Assembly: GCF_020443705.1 (NCBI RefSeq)
Contig: NZ_JAIZZK010000026.1
Coordinates: 1 to 63,784 of the forward strand
DNA length: 63,784 nt
Reading direction: 5' to 3'
Origin: Clostridium algoriphilum
Lineage (GTDB): Bacteria; Bacillota; Clostridia; Clostridiales; Clostridiaceae
The notes below the pieces were generated by a model. The model was not told the origin of the DNA. It did no database searches and was given only the letters and a program-made list of their open reading frames with translations. Positions within the stretch are counted from its first letter, which is position 1, and each line of letters begins with the position of its first letter. This document shows positions 27,035 to 35,697 of this stretch, piece by piece. The translations under genes and the position numbers were made by a program.

Positions 27035-28078
27035 TTGAGCAAAAATAAAGATATTATAGATACTAATGATACTAATAATAATAATAAGAAGAAGAACTGG
27101 ACTAAAACTATACTTATTCTATCTATTGTGCTAACCTCCATATGTATTTTCTTAGGTAGCTACTACACATCTGTAAATAAGGTATATCATTCATATAAAA
27201 CTACCTTAATTACTAACATTAGCAGTATTAATGAAGTCAACCAGAATATATCTCAGTTTAATAGCAACCAAACAATAGATGTTAATTATGCACGAAAACA
27301 ATTACCTAATATGATAAAAAATCTGTCTACACTCAGAGATACTTTAGCAAATTCGAAACCTACATTGAAATATAAAGGGGATAATGAAAACCTTACGTTA
27401 GGCCTTGATAAAAACCTATTAATGTATAGGCAGACACTTGCAATATTAAACAATCCCTCTGGCAAAGACGTAGCAAAATCTACACAAGATCTTAAGACTT
27501 TTAGAAATGACTGCATGAATTTTTACTCACTAATAAATATTAGTAACACTAAAATAGCACTACCAAAGACATCTTTAGCCTTCATTGATAATGTACTTAA
27601 CTATAGCGATAGCGCTGTAATGGTAAGAAAAGAAACGGACATTAAGTCACAGCAAAATCAAGAATTCCTCACAAATACAGATGCATTATCCGTTGAGTTT
27701 TTAGATGCTCGAACTAATTTATACTTAGATGTGCTAAAGGTAAGAAAAAAAGAGATGTCCTATGATGATGTTTTATCAATAGTTAATGATGAGGTTACAA
27801 AACTCAATAAAACTCAAAATGATTTCAACAATTTATCTGTGCCACCTTCTGCTATTCCTACTTATCAAGCTTTCAAACCAATACTAGACACGCAAGATAG
27901 CTATTTAATGGATTTTAAACTTGCTCTTACAAGTGAGAAAGTTCAAGCTTTAAGTGCAGTGATAGATTCATCCTCGCTAGATGCTTTATATACTTCTTCT
28001 AATGCACTATACATTGAAGTACAGAGTTCATATAATAACTTCACTAAAGTCTATACTGACCTAAAAAGCAAAAAATAA
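27035..28078 (+). CDS. membrane-anchored helical protein, unknown
   Basis: About 347 residues beginning at a TTG (27035) eight bases after AAGGAG; a GTG overlapping that site is less likely. The N terminus is Asn/Asp/Lys-rich (DTNDTNNNNKKKN), followed by one membrane helix (about 23-44) and a long extracellular, mostly helical domain. I recognise no domain. It diverges from cdaA and precedes the c-di-AMP-controlled hydrolase gene, which fits an envelope role but does not prove one. Confidence 0.6.
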   Translation: MSKNKDIIDTNDTNNNNKKKNWTKTILILSIVLTSICIFLGSYYTSVNKVYHSYKTTLITNISSINEVNQNISQFNSNQTIDVNYARKQLPNMIKNLSTLRDTLANSKPTLKYKGDNENLTLGLDKNLLMYRQTLAILNNPSGKDVAKSTQDLKTFRNDCMNFYSLINISNTKIALPKTSLAFIDNVLNYSDSAVMVRKETDIKSQQNQEFLTNTDALSVEFLDARTNLYLDVLKVRKKEMSYDDVLSIVNDEVTKLNKTQNDFNNLSVPPSAIPTYQAFKPILDTQDSYLMDFKLALTSEKVQALSAVIDSSSLDALYTSSNALYIEVQSSYNNFTKVYTDLKSKK

Positions 28079-28090
28079 ATGCGATATATT

Positions 28091-28110
28091 GTTATGTCTG
28101 CATAACTTTT
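28091..28110 (+). terminator. weak terminator hairpin
   Basis: GTTATG/CATAAC arms with the loop TCTG and TTTT following, 12 bases past the stop codon of the membrane-anchored protein gene. Confidence 0.45.
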
Positions 28111-28167
28111 CATTATTTTCTAAGAAATTAGTGTATTTATTTCAAACTCTAGGTCACACTACTATTA

Positions 28168-28264
28168 GCCTAAGTAAAAGAACGCGGAGGAACCAAGCAT
28201 CTGGGGTGAATCACAAATTGTGTAGGTTAAACCTTTCCCGAACCCGTCAGCTAACTCCGTAGGC
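28168..28264 (+). ncRNA. c-di-AMP (ydaO-yuaA) riboswitch
   Basis: The conserved 3' signature CCCGAACCCGTCAGCTAACTCCGTAGGC is present, with CGGAGGAACCA and TGGGGTGAATC in the 5' half. P1 pairs GCCTA (28168-28172) with TAGGC (28260-28264) and CGGAG with CTCCG. It sits directly before the SleB-like hydrolase gene, a classical target of this class. The CTCC of P1 could alternatively pair with the hydrolase gene's GGAG binding site. Confidence 0.93.
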
Positions 28265-28280
28265 ATAAGGAGAAGATAAT

Positions 28281-28835
28281 ATGAAAAAATTTGCTTTTTT
28301 GTCTTGTATACTAATATTATTCTTAGTATTACCTACTTTAAGAGTAAATGGTGAACATTTATATTCGTTTAATTCAGGAATAAAAGATTTATATAATGAG
28401 CAAAAGGATGCGGTGGCAGTATTCAAACAGTCAAATAGCTCTGTTTATATTACTGATGATGATATTTATTTAATGTCACAAGTTGTATATGCTGAGAGTT
28501 GTGGTGAATCTGATAGTGGCAAACTTGCAGTAGCTTCTGTAATACTAAACAGAACTAGCGATGGTCATTTTCCAAAATCTATTTCTGGCGTTATCTACCA
28601 GAAGAATGCCTTTTCTTGTGTTAAAAATGGAAAGGTAGTTCATAATGGTAAAACAAATGTTGTTCCCGATTCAGCTTGTTACTCTGCTGTATTGGAAGCA
28701 TTAAAAGGTAAAGATCCTACATATAACGCCGTTTTCTATTACAATCCTGAAATATCCACTTCTAAGTGGATGATAGGTATAAAAAAAGACAATTTAAAAA
28801 CTATAGGAAATCATGTTTTCTTTGTAGTTAAATAA
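28281..28835 (+). CDS. SleB/CwlJ-type cell wall hydrolase
   Basis: A 184-residue secreted protein. A signal peptide (about 1-24) precedes a short linker and a Hydrolase_2 (SleB C-terminal) domain: VVYAESCGESDSGKLAVASVILNR with the likely catalytic Glu, IYQKNAFSC, YNAVFYYNP and a terminal GNHVFFVVK. Relatives are spore-cortex or vegetative peptidoglycan hydrolases. It lacks the PG-binding domain of full SleB. It is under a c-di-AMP riboswitch and ends in a strong terminator. Confidence 0.92.
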   Translation: MKKFAFLSCILILFLVLPTLRVNGEHLYSFNSGIKDLYNEQKDAVAVFKQSNSSVYITDDDIYLMSQVVYAESCGESDSGKLAVASVILNRTSDGHFPKSISGVIYQKNAFSCVKNGKVVHNGKTNVVPDSACYSAVLEALKGKDPTYNAVFYYNPEISTSKWMIGIKKDNLKTIGNHVFFVVK

Positions 28836-28858
28836 AAACTGTAGTACTTAGCTATGAC

Positions 28859-28894
28859 TTAGGCAGTTAATTGTAATTACAATTAACTGCCTAA
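28859..28894. terminator. bidirectional terminator, 36-bp perfect palindrome
   Basis: Beginning TTAGGCAGTTAATTG, it reads the same on both strands over 36 bases and is followed by TTTTAT. It separates the convergent hydrolase and thioredoxin reductase genes. Confidence 0.8.
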
Positions 28895-28937
28895 TTTTAT
28901 TACATATAAAAATCTTAATTAGAATCTACACGCTCCA

Positions 28938-29804
28938 TTATTTATCATTCAACTTATCCAAATATGAAGCTGCCGCTAATGCTGCTACTAATCCCTCTCC
29001 AGCAGACTTAATATACTGATATGGTTTTCCAGTACAGTCTCCTGCTGCATAACACCCATCTATGTTTGTTTTCATAGTTCTATCAACTTTTATATGTCCT
29101 TCCTCTATTTCAAGACCTGGCACTAATTGAGCAGGAGATACACTGTCTCTTAACATGAAGACTCCATCTGTGATTATTTCGCCCTCATCCAAAATAACCT
29201 TAGTTACCGTGTCTTCACCAACTATTTCTATTACCTTATGATTTATTACCTCCACCTTAGGGCTTAAATTATATTCCCCTCTATACATTGGAATATAATA
29301 TGTTTTACTACACAATTCACTTACATAATTAGTTTCTTCTTCACTTTCTTTGTTGAATCCAACTATAACAACTGTCTTATCTTTATATAGCGGAGCGTCA
29401 CAAGTAGCGCAATATCCTACTCCTTTTCCTAAAAACTCTTCCTCTCCTTTTAGAGGTTTTGTGTATTCTATTCCTGTAGCTAATATTATTGCTTTTGCTT
29501 CATATATTTTTTCATTTACCATTAGAGCAAAATAATCTCCCATAGCATATACATTGTTTATTTTCTCATTCACAATGCCTATTCCCATAGCTGCAATATG
29601 CGCTGCAAACTGATTTTTGAGTTCAATTCCTGTAACGTTATAAAATCCTAAATAATTGTTTACCTTTGCTGCTTTTATTAGTTTTGGACTTAAATCCTTA
29701 TTACCAAAAACTATTATATTTTTATTTCTAATTTTAGCATTAATAGCTGCTTCAAGTCCTGCTGGCCCTGTTCCAATTATAGCTATATCATATCTTTCAC
29801 TCAT
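28938..29804 (-). CDS. trxB: thioredoxin reductase-like flavoprotein lacking NADPH motifs
   Basis: A 288-residue protein with FAD motif GTGPAGLEAA (about 11-20), redox pair CATC (Cys132, Cys135) and a C-terminal GCYAAGDCTGKPYQYIKSAGEG typical of thioredoxin reductases. The NADPH region is altered: instead of GGGxSA and HRR it reads VIVGFNKESEEETNYV and ...YYIPMYRG. This fits ferredoxin-dependent flavin thioredoxin reductases known from clostridia. It lies downstream of trxA, with a hairpin between. Confidence 0.88.
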   Translation of the reverse strand: MSERYDIAIIGTGPAGLEAAINAKIRNKNIIVFGNKDLSPKLIKAAKVNNYLGFYNVTGIELKNQFAAHIAAMGIGIVNEKINNVYAMGDYFALMVNEKIYEAKAIILATGIEYTKPLKGEEEFLGKGVGYCATCDAPLYKDKTVVIVGFNKESEEETNYVSELCSKTYYIPMYRGEYNLSPKVEVINHKVIEIVGEDTVTKVILDEGEIITDGVFMLRDSVSPAQLVPGLEIEEGHIKVDRTMKTNIDGCYAAGDCTGKPYQYIKSAGEGLVAALAAASYLDKLNDK

Positions 29805-29855
29805 AATTTTTCCTCCTTATTCATTACTATAACGAATAAATTTTTTCTAATAAAA

Positions 29856-29901
29856 TGGAGATATTTATTTAAATTTTAACAATTTAAAATATCTATCTCC
29901 A
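29856..29901 (-). terminator. hairpin between trxA and trxB
   Basis: TGGAGATA and TATCTCCA arms enclose a further AT-rich self-complementary stretch. TTTTATTAG follows on the minus strand. It may end or attenuate the trxA transcript. Confidence 0.45.
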
Positions 29902-29982
29902 AACACTTCTATTTTCTTTTTTGTAATTTAAAAAATTACAACTTTAATCACTTAAATCATCAGCTTTTGTGATTTACTTATT

Positions 29983-30300
29983 TTATAAATTCTTTTCTAT
30001 TAATTTCTTTAAATCTGCTTTAGGTCTAAATCCTACTAAAGTTTCTTTAACTGTTTCTTTACTAAGTACCATAACTGTTGGAATACTTGAAATCTTATAT
30101 TTAGATGATATCATTGGGCTTTCATCCACGTTAACCTTAGTAAATTTTACTTTTGTTCCCATCTCGCTAGCTAATTCTTCAATTACTGGACTTAACATTT
30201 TACAAGGTCCACACCAAGGTGCCCAAAAATCAACTACAACTATGTCTTCTGAATTTGCAATTTCCTCGTTAAAATTGTTATCATTTACTTCTTTAATCAT
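29983..30300 (-). CDS. trxA: thioredoxin
   Basis: A 105-residue thioredoxin with active site WCGPCK (Cys30, Cys33), the cis-Pro loop SIPTVMV and normal length. It reduces protein disulfides and is itself reduced by the adjacent reductase. The binding site is GGAGGT. Confidence 0.96.
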   Translation of the reverse strand: MIKEVNDNNFNEEIANSEDIVVVDFWAPWCGPCKMLSPVIEELASEMGTKVKFTKVNVDESPMISSKYKISSIPTVMVLSKETVKETLVGFRPKADLKKLIEKNL

Positions 30301-30519
30301 ATTATTACCTCCATTTATTATACCCCACTAGGGTATCTATATATTGTTATTGTATACCTTAAAATGTTACTAGTCAATTATATATAAATTCAATATGCGC
30401 TATATTTAGGTTCTCAATATATCTATTAAATCACCATAATTCTCTTACACATATCAAAATTAGTATACCCAAACCAAAACTCAATAATGTCAGTCATTCG
30501 ACTTCCTTTTTATTTATTT

Positions 30520-31788
30520 TTATGAACTTAATATCTCTTTAACTATTGAATTATTATATCGTGAATTAGGATACTGTTTTATTAAATTTTGTGCATAACC
30601 TTTGGCTTTATATATATTTATATCCTTATTTATAAGAATTAAATTATATAATACTTCCTCAGTATAAATTCCACTGGGATATTGTTTTAAATTAATTTCA
30701 TAATATTTAAGAGCATTTTGAAAATCCGAAACGGATTTGTAACTTACGGCTAACATATAAATTATATGCTCATTTAAATAATTACCTTTAGAATATGGTA
30801 ATGCATATAAAAAATACTTTTGAGCTTTTATATACTTTTTATCATTCATATCATTCATGCCTTTTTTATAAAAAAATGATATTCCAGTCTTCTTGATAAG
30901 ATCTTCTCCTTTTACTAGGAGCAACCTATCGTTTATTTCTAGATCAGCATCTTTCCATACATTTACATATGTAATTATTTGTTCCATATTATCATTTTTT
31001 AGACTTTCTGTAAACTGTTGTTGTGGAAAATTCTTTGCTACTTGCGTTTGTTTTTTAATAGTTTTATCTTTAGATTTTAATTCTTGTTCTTGTTCTATAT
31101 TTTTTGTTTCATTTTTGTCTTTTTTAAAGATTCCCGATATTCCATTTCGAACTTTTTTTTCACTCAATATCGAAAAGTCTTTAATATTATTCATACAAAC
31201 TTTTGCTAGAATCAGAGTTATTATAATCAATAATATACTAATCGTAACTACTACTATTTTCTTATAGTTTATCTCTCGTTTTAAATTTCCAAATTCTATT
31301 AATGTTTTCTTATTAACAATAGCTTGAGTATTTTTTTTATCTACCTTTAGAACTTCTTTTATGTACTGTAGTGCACTATCATATTCACCTTGCTTTATAT
31401 AACAACTGCTAATATAGTTATTTACATTTATAAAATTAAAATGACTATTTTCACACTGATTTAAAATGCCCAGTGCTGCACTTATATTAAGCTTTTTTAT
31501 TAACTCCAATGCATTAACGTACAAATGTAATTTTTCCTTATCACGTACACTATCATCAAGATACTTTTTCGATACTTTATCATGGTTTCTTTTATAATTT
31601 ATATTCCACATATTTTTAGCTTTTTCCAAATCGCCTTTTAAATAATATAAAATACCCTTTAAATTTAGAGCTGCAGCATTTGCATTATTTAGAGAAATGC
31701 TTTTTTCACAAAGCGATAACGCCTTGTCTATATAACCATCATTATATTTATTCATCGCTTTTACATATATTTTACCTGACTTATCCAT
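30520..31788 (-). CDS. TPR-repeat membrane protein, unknown
   Basis: A 422-residue protein with N-terminal TPR-like repeats (about 8-68 and 90-160), a membrane helix (about 177-198), a Lys/Glu/Gln-rich linker, then further TPR units at the C terminus (KKYIKAQKYFLYALPYSKG, FQNALKYYEINLKQYP). The N-terminal half should be cytoplasmic and the C-terminal half outside. No enzyme motif is present. It probably scaffolds a complex; the partner is unknown. Confidence 0.75.
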   Translation of the reverse strand: MDKSGKIYVKAMNKYNDGYIDKALSLCEKSISLNNANAAALNLKGILYYLKGDLEKAKNMWNINYKRNHDKVSKKYLDDSVRDKEKLHLYVNALELIKKLNISAALGILNQCENSHFNFINVNNYISSCYIKQGEYDSALQYIKEVLKVDKKNTQAIVNKKTLIEFGNLKREINYKKIVVVTISILLIIITLILAKVCMNNIKDFSILSEKKVRNGISGIFKKDKNETKNIEQEQELKSKDKTIKKQTQVAKNFPQQQFTESLKNDNMEQIITYVNVWKDADLEINDRLLLVKGEDLIKKTGISFFYKKGMNDMNDKKYIKAQKYFLYALPYSKGNYLNEHIIYMLAVSYKSVSDFQNALKYYEINLKQYPSGIYTEEVLYNLILINKDINIYKAKGYAQNLIKQYPNSRYNNSIVKEILSS

Positions 31789-31958
31789 ATTTCACCTTTT
31801 ATTTTTTTATTTAAGCTTATTCTAATTATATCATAGCATTTATTTTATTTACTAGGGTTATGCATAATAACAGTAAAAAATAATGTTAATTAATTTTGTA
31901 TTAAAATCTTATATGTTTCATATTATGATATTACTATCAATTTATAAAAGGAGCTCCA

Positions 31959-32909
31959 ATGCATATAAAATATTTTAATCATCCTGCTAATCTAGTTAAT
32001 CTTGTACTAATTTTAGTGCTTATAACCTGTTCCTGGTTATATAATAGTTATATATTACAATCTGCTGGACAACCTTTAAGCATAGCGGTCGCAAAGAGAG
32101 ATTTTATAGCATTTCCTATTATAGAAACTGAATCTAAAATTTATCCCTTAACAAGAGAGCTTATATCCGAGAACTCTGTTCAAGGTTCTTCACTTAAAAC
32201 TAGCCTTAGAACTGGTAGTCGTGGTGATATTGTGAAATATGTTCAACGTAGACTTATTGTTTATGGATACACAGTAAAAGCTGACGGTTTGTATTCAGCA
32301 ATCACTTATGATGCAATATTAAATTTTCAATATCGATGTGGATTAGATTTTGACGGAGAGGTTGGAAACTCAACTTTAGAAAAACTAAATATACCTCCTA
32401 ATGCAAACACAAAATATAATACCAAGGTAGCTTCATTAACAAATAGTAGTAATACTACATCTAATATTGGATTAAACAATTATAAATCTATTACTAAATT
32501 GGAATCATCTATGAATTTTTCAAAGGTTACTAGTGAAACAAACTATTATATTAATGTAGATTTATCAAATCAAAGGGTAAATATTTTTATAAAATCAAAT
32601 GAAAAATGGACTTTAGATAAGTCATTTTTATGTACTTCTGGGGCATCCTCAACCCCTACTATAACAGGTAATTATACAGTTCAAGACAAAGGGCCAATGT
32701 TTAGAGCAGGGTCAAATACTATTTGCGCTTACTACACACGTATTTCTGGTAATTATTTATTTCATACAGTACTACTTGATAATAACAATAATATACAAGA
32801 TGGTAGGCTTGGAAGTCCTTTATCTCATGGTTGCCTAAGACTTGCAATTGATGATGCTAAATATATATATACTACTATCCCTTTCGGCACAAGCATCTCT
32901 ATTCATTAG
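31959..32909 (+). CDS. L,D-transpeptidase with peptidoglycan-binding domain
   Basis: A 316-residue secreted or membrane-anchored protein. It has a signal or anchor (about 12-32), a PG_binding_1 domain (86-145, RGDIVKYVQRRL and YDAILNFQ), a Ser/Asn/Thr linker and a YkuD catalytic domain (about 196-316). The catalytic motif SHGCLR is at 289-294, nucleophile Cys292. Such enzymes make 3-3 cross-links in peptidoglycan. The binding site AAAAGGAG precedes ATG. A terminator follows. Confidence 0.93.
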   Translation: MHIKYFNHPANLVNLVLILVLITCSWLYNSYILQSAGQPLSIAVAKRDFIAFPIIETESKIYPLTRELISENSVQGSSLKTSLRTGSRGDIVKYVQRRLIVYGYTVKADGLYSAITYDAILNFQYRCGLDFDGEVGNSTLEKLNIPPNANTKYNTKVASLTNSSNTTSNIGLNNYKSITKLESSMNFSKVTSETNYYINVDLSNQRVNIFIKSNEKWTLDKSFLCTSGASSTPTITGNYTVQDKGPMFRAGSNTICAYYTRISGNYLFHTVLLDNNNNIQDGRLGSPLSHGCLRLAIDDAKYIYTTIPFGTSISIH

Positions 32910-32972
32910 AATGTAGGGAGTATTTCTTCTCCTGCTTCCAATATACTTAATTCTTTATAAATATAATACTAA

Positions 32973-33003
32973 TGTGGAAAATTGCTTAAAAATATTTTCC
33001 ACA
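32973..33003. terminator. terminator hairpin
   Basis: The arms TGTGGAAAAT/ATTTTCCACA lie between the convergent L,D-transpeptidase gene and the pxp operon. Confidence 0.55.
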
Positions 33004-33022
33004 TTATCTTCTAACCCTGATA

Positions 33023-33273
33023 TTATTCATTTATTACTTGATCCTTTTTTACCTTATCTCCCACTGCTACAGAAATTCTAAAATATTTCCAGGCATACTA
33101 GCCTCAACAGTTTCTGCACCTGAAAGGTTCTTTGAGTTATTTAATTTATCTTGGCTGCTAACTTGAGCTATAGTATCCTCCTCTTCCACAGTTGGTTCTG
33201 TTACTTCTTCTGTTACTTCTTCTATTTCTACTTCATATATCTTATCATTGAGCGTTATCATATATTTTTTCAT
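33023..33273 (-). pseudogene. biotin carboxyl carrier protein, frameshifted and truncated
   Basis: The start MKKYMITLNDKIYEVEIEEV and acidic linker lead to MPGNILEF, then a stop. One base out of frame the biotinyl-domain sequence resumes as VAVGDKVKKDQVINE and stops again. The biotin-attachment motif (EAMKM type), which should follow, is absent. The remnant therefore cannot carry biotin. It is the last gene of the pxp operon, 11 bases after the carboxyltransferase gene. An ORF of 76 codons exists, but its product would be non-functional as a carrier. Confidence 0.85.
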
Positions 33274-33307
33274 ATCTATTATCACCTTCCTAGGCAAATT
33301 ATACTTA

Positions 33308-34816
33308 TTATTTTATTCTTGTGATTTTTGTTATGTGGAACTTTGAATCGGGCCTATCCTGAGCTGCCATAGCGGTTGCAACAAGTGATACTACTCTTTC
33401 ATCTTCATCTTCTTCTTCTATAATACTGCTTACTGTTATTTTTTCATAACTATCACAAATATTACTATTTATATTAGCACTTAACCTGTCCTCAAAGAAT
33501 TTTTTTGAAATTCGTGGAAATAAAGCATACGATAACACATCTTCATAAGTAGTGGCCAAATCTCCAATTTCATTTTCATATTTGTCCATCTCCGGCTCTA
33601 ATAAGTCTGCTGGTCTTTGAGTTATAATTTTCATGTCCCCTATAATTTTTGTTTTTATTTCATCTTTTATAGGTGTTGATGGACTTCCATAAAGTCCTTT
33701 AACATAATCTTTTAATTCTTTTGGAATTATTTTATATCGGACACCAGATAATATATTAAATACTGCTTGAGTTCCTACCATTTGAATAAGAGGCGTAATT
33801 AAAGGTGGAAATCCTAAATCTTCTCTCACTCTAGGTATCTCTGTAAGGACTTCTTTATATTTAGATTCAACCCCCTGTGCCTTGAGTTGTGATAAAAGGT
33901 TCGATAACATCCCTCCAGGAACCTGATATGTAATAATTCTAGGCTCTACATTCATAACTTTTGGATTTAGTATTCCATTTTCTCTGTATTTCTCTTTTAT
34001 AGGTCTAAAATAGTCTGCTATTTCACCTAATAAATTAATATCTAATTTAGGATCGTGTGGACTCTCTTTTAAAGTAAGGACCATCGACTCTGTAGGTGGT
34101 TGTGATGCACCCTCTGAAAAGGGAGAAATTGCAGTGTCAATAATATCTACTCCTGCTTCAACAGCCTTTAAATATGTCATAGAAGCTATTCCACTAGTAC
34201 AATGAGCATGTAAACATAATGGTATTTTTACAGCCGCTTTTAATTTTCCCACTAATTCGAAAGCCGAATATGGCGTTAATATACCCGCCATATCATTAAT
34301 ACAAATTGAATGTGCCCCTAATTCCTCTAATTTTATTGATAATTTAACATAGTAATCTAAAGTGTGTACTGGGCTAGTTGTATAACATATAGCACATTGA
34401 CAGTGTGCTCCACCTTCTTTAATAACTCTAATTGAAGTTTCCATATTTCTTGTATCATTTAATGCATCAAATACTCTTATTATATCTATACCATTTTCTA
34501 TAGACTTCTTAATAAATGCCTCTACTACATCATCTGCATAATGCTTATATCCTAGAAGATTTTGACCTCGAAGGAGCATTTGAAGTTTAGTATTTTTAAC
34601 CGCCGTGCGTATTTCTCTTAGTCTTTCCCAAGGGTCTTCATTAAGAAAACGGAGACATGAATCAAAAGTTGCTCCTCCCCACACCTCCATTGAATAATAC
34701 CCGACCTTATCCATTTTTTCTAGAATTGGTAATATCTCTTTTGTTTTTAATTTGGAAGCAATTAAAGATTGCTGGCCATCTCTTAGTACTGTTTCAGTTA
34801 TTTTAATTGGATTCAC
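33308..34816 (-). CDS. oadA: oxaloacetate decarboxylase alpha-type carboxyltransferase
   Basis: A 502-residue protein with the HMGL-like TIM barrel of biotin-dependent carboxyltransferases (ETVLRDGQQSL, EVWGGATFD, RGQNLLGYKHYAD, HAHCTSGIA) and the conserved C-terminal PYC_OADA domain (VPGGMLSNL). It starts with GTG after AAGGAGG. It lacks a fused biotin domain and would rely on a separate carrier, but the carrier gene next to it is broken. It may use another biotin protein or be losing function. Confidence 0.9.
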   Translation of the reverse strand: MNPIKITETVLRDGQQSLIASKLKTKEILPILEKMDKVGYYSMEVWGGATFDSCLRFLNEDPWERLREIRTAVKNTKLQMLLRGQNLLGYKHYADDVVEAFIKKSIENGIDIIRVFDALNDTRNMETSIRVIKEGGAHCQCAICYTTSPVHTLDYYVKLSIKLEELGAHSICINDMAGILTPYSAFELVGKLKAAVKIPLCLHAHCTSGIASMTYLKAVEAGVDIIDTAISPFSEGASQPPTESMVLTLKESPHDPKLDINLLGEIADYFRPIKEKYRENGILNPKVMNVEPRIITYQVPGGMLSNLLSQLKAQGVESKYKEVLTEIPRVREDLGFPPLITPLIQMVGTQAVFNILSGVRYKIIPKELKDYVKGLYGSPSTPIKDEIKTKIIGDMKIITQRPADLLEPEMDKYENEIGDLATTYEDVLSYALFPRISKKFFEDRLSANINSNICDSYEKITVSSIIEEEDEDERVVSLVATAMAAQDRPDSKFHITKITRIK

Positions 34817-34898
34817 TATTCTATCCCTCCTTAGAGTGCGTTTTCCTCAATTTCACAAGTTGCTTCTTTAATTATGATTTAGCAACATCCTACTGATA

Positions 34899-35684
34899 TT
34901 AGAATGTTGCTAAATCATCATCCAATACATCGGAAATAAACATACATCCGGGTGCATGAGTTATTACGAGTTCTGGCTTTATATTCATTATTACTGCTTG
35001 AGGTGTAACACCACACGCCCAAAAGACTGGTACTTCGCCCTCTTTAATGGTTACAGAGTCTCCAAAGTCTGGTTTTGATATGTCTTTAATACCTATTTTC
35101 TCAGGATTACCTATATGAATGGGTGCCCCATGAACACTTGGGAATCTTGATGTAATCGCCACCGCTTTTTCAACCAAATCTTTTCGGATTGGTCTCATAC
35201 TGACAACAGTAGGGCCATTAAAAATTCCTGCTGGATGACATTCTATATTTGTTATATACATAGGCACATTACTCTTCTCTTCAATGTGACGTATACCAAT
35301 TTTTGCATCTGACAAAGCCTTTTCAAATGTAAAGCTACAACCGATAAGGAAAGTTACTAAATCCTCAGTCCACAAATTCAAGATATTATTTACTTCTTCC
35401 ACTAGTATTCCATCCCTGTAAACACGATATTTAGGTATATCTGTGCGGATATCTGCCGTAGGAGCAATAAGATTAGGTGTGAATTTCCCAGGTTCGCAGA
35501 TGTCTAAAATAGGACAGGATTTTGGATTTCGTTGGCAGAATATAAGAAAATCCATGGCATATTTAGCAGGAAGTACTACTAAATTAGCCTGAGTATAACC
35601 ATAAGCTAATCCTGGTGTGATACCTGTCCATTTCTCTGCTCTTATTTCTTTCCTTGCTTCTTTTCCATTATTAAAACCCAACAT
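34899..35684 (-). CDS. DUF1445 protein (putative hydro-lyase/D-glutamate cyclase family)
   Basis: A 261-residue protein of the DUF1445 family (YcsI in Bacillus). Family blocks are GLAYGYTQANLVVLP, FLIGCSFTFEKAL, PAGIFNGPTVVSMRP and a C-terminal VFWACGVTPQAV. A mammalian relative interconverts D-glutamate and 5-oxo-D-proline, which fits this 5-oxoproline operon. The start at 35684 is six bases after AAGGAG; an earlier ATG abuts the site. Confidence 0.9.
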   Translation of the reverse strand: MLGFNNGKEARKEIRAEKWTGITPGLAYGYTQANLVVLPAKYAMDFLIFCQRNPKSCPILDICEPGKFTPNLIAPTADIRTDIPKYRVYRDGILVEEVNNILNLWTEDLVTFLIGCSFTFEKALSDAKIGIRHIEEKSNVPMYITNIECHPAGIFNGPTVVSMRPIRKDLVEKAVAITSRFPSVHGAPIHIGNPEKIGIKDISKPDFGDSVTIKEGEVPVFWACGVTPQAVIMNIKPELVITHAPGCMFISDVLDDDLATF

Positions 35685-35697
35685 TACCATCTCCTTA

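Noticed and set aside
33067-33297. A functional 76-residue protein at the end of the pxp operon
   Set aside because: The sequence is a frameshifted biotin carrier lacking its biotin site.
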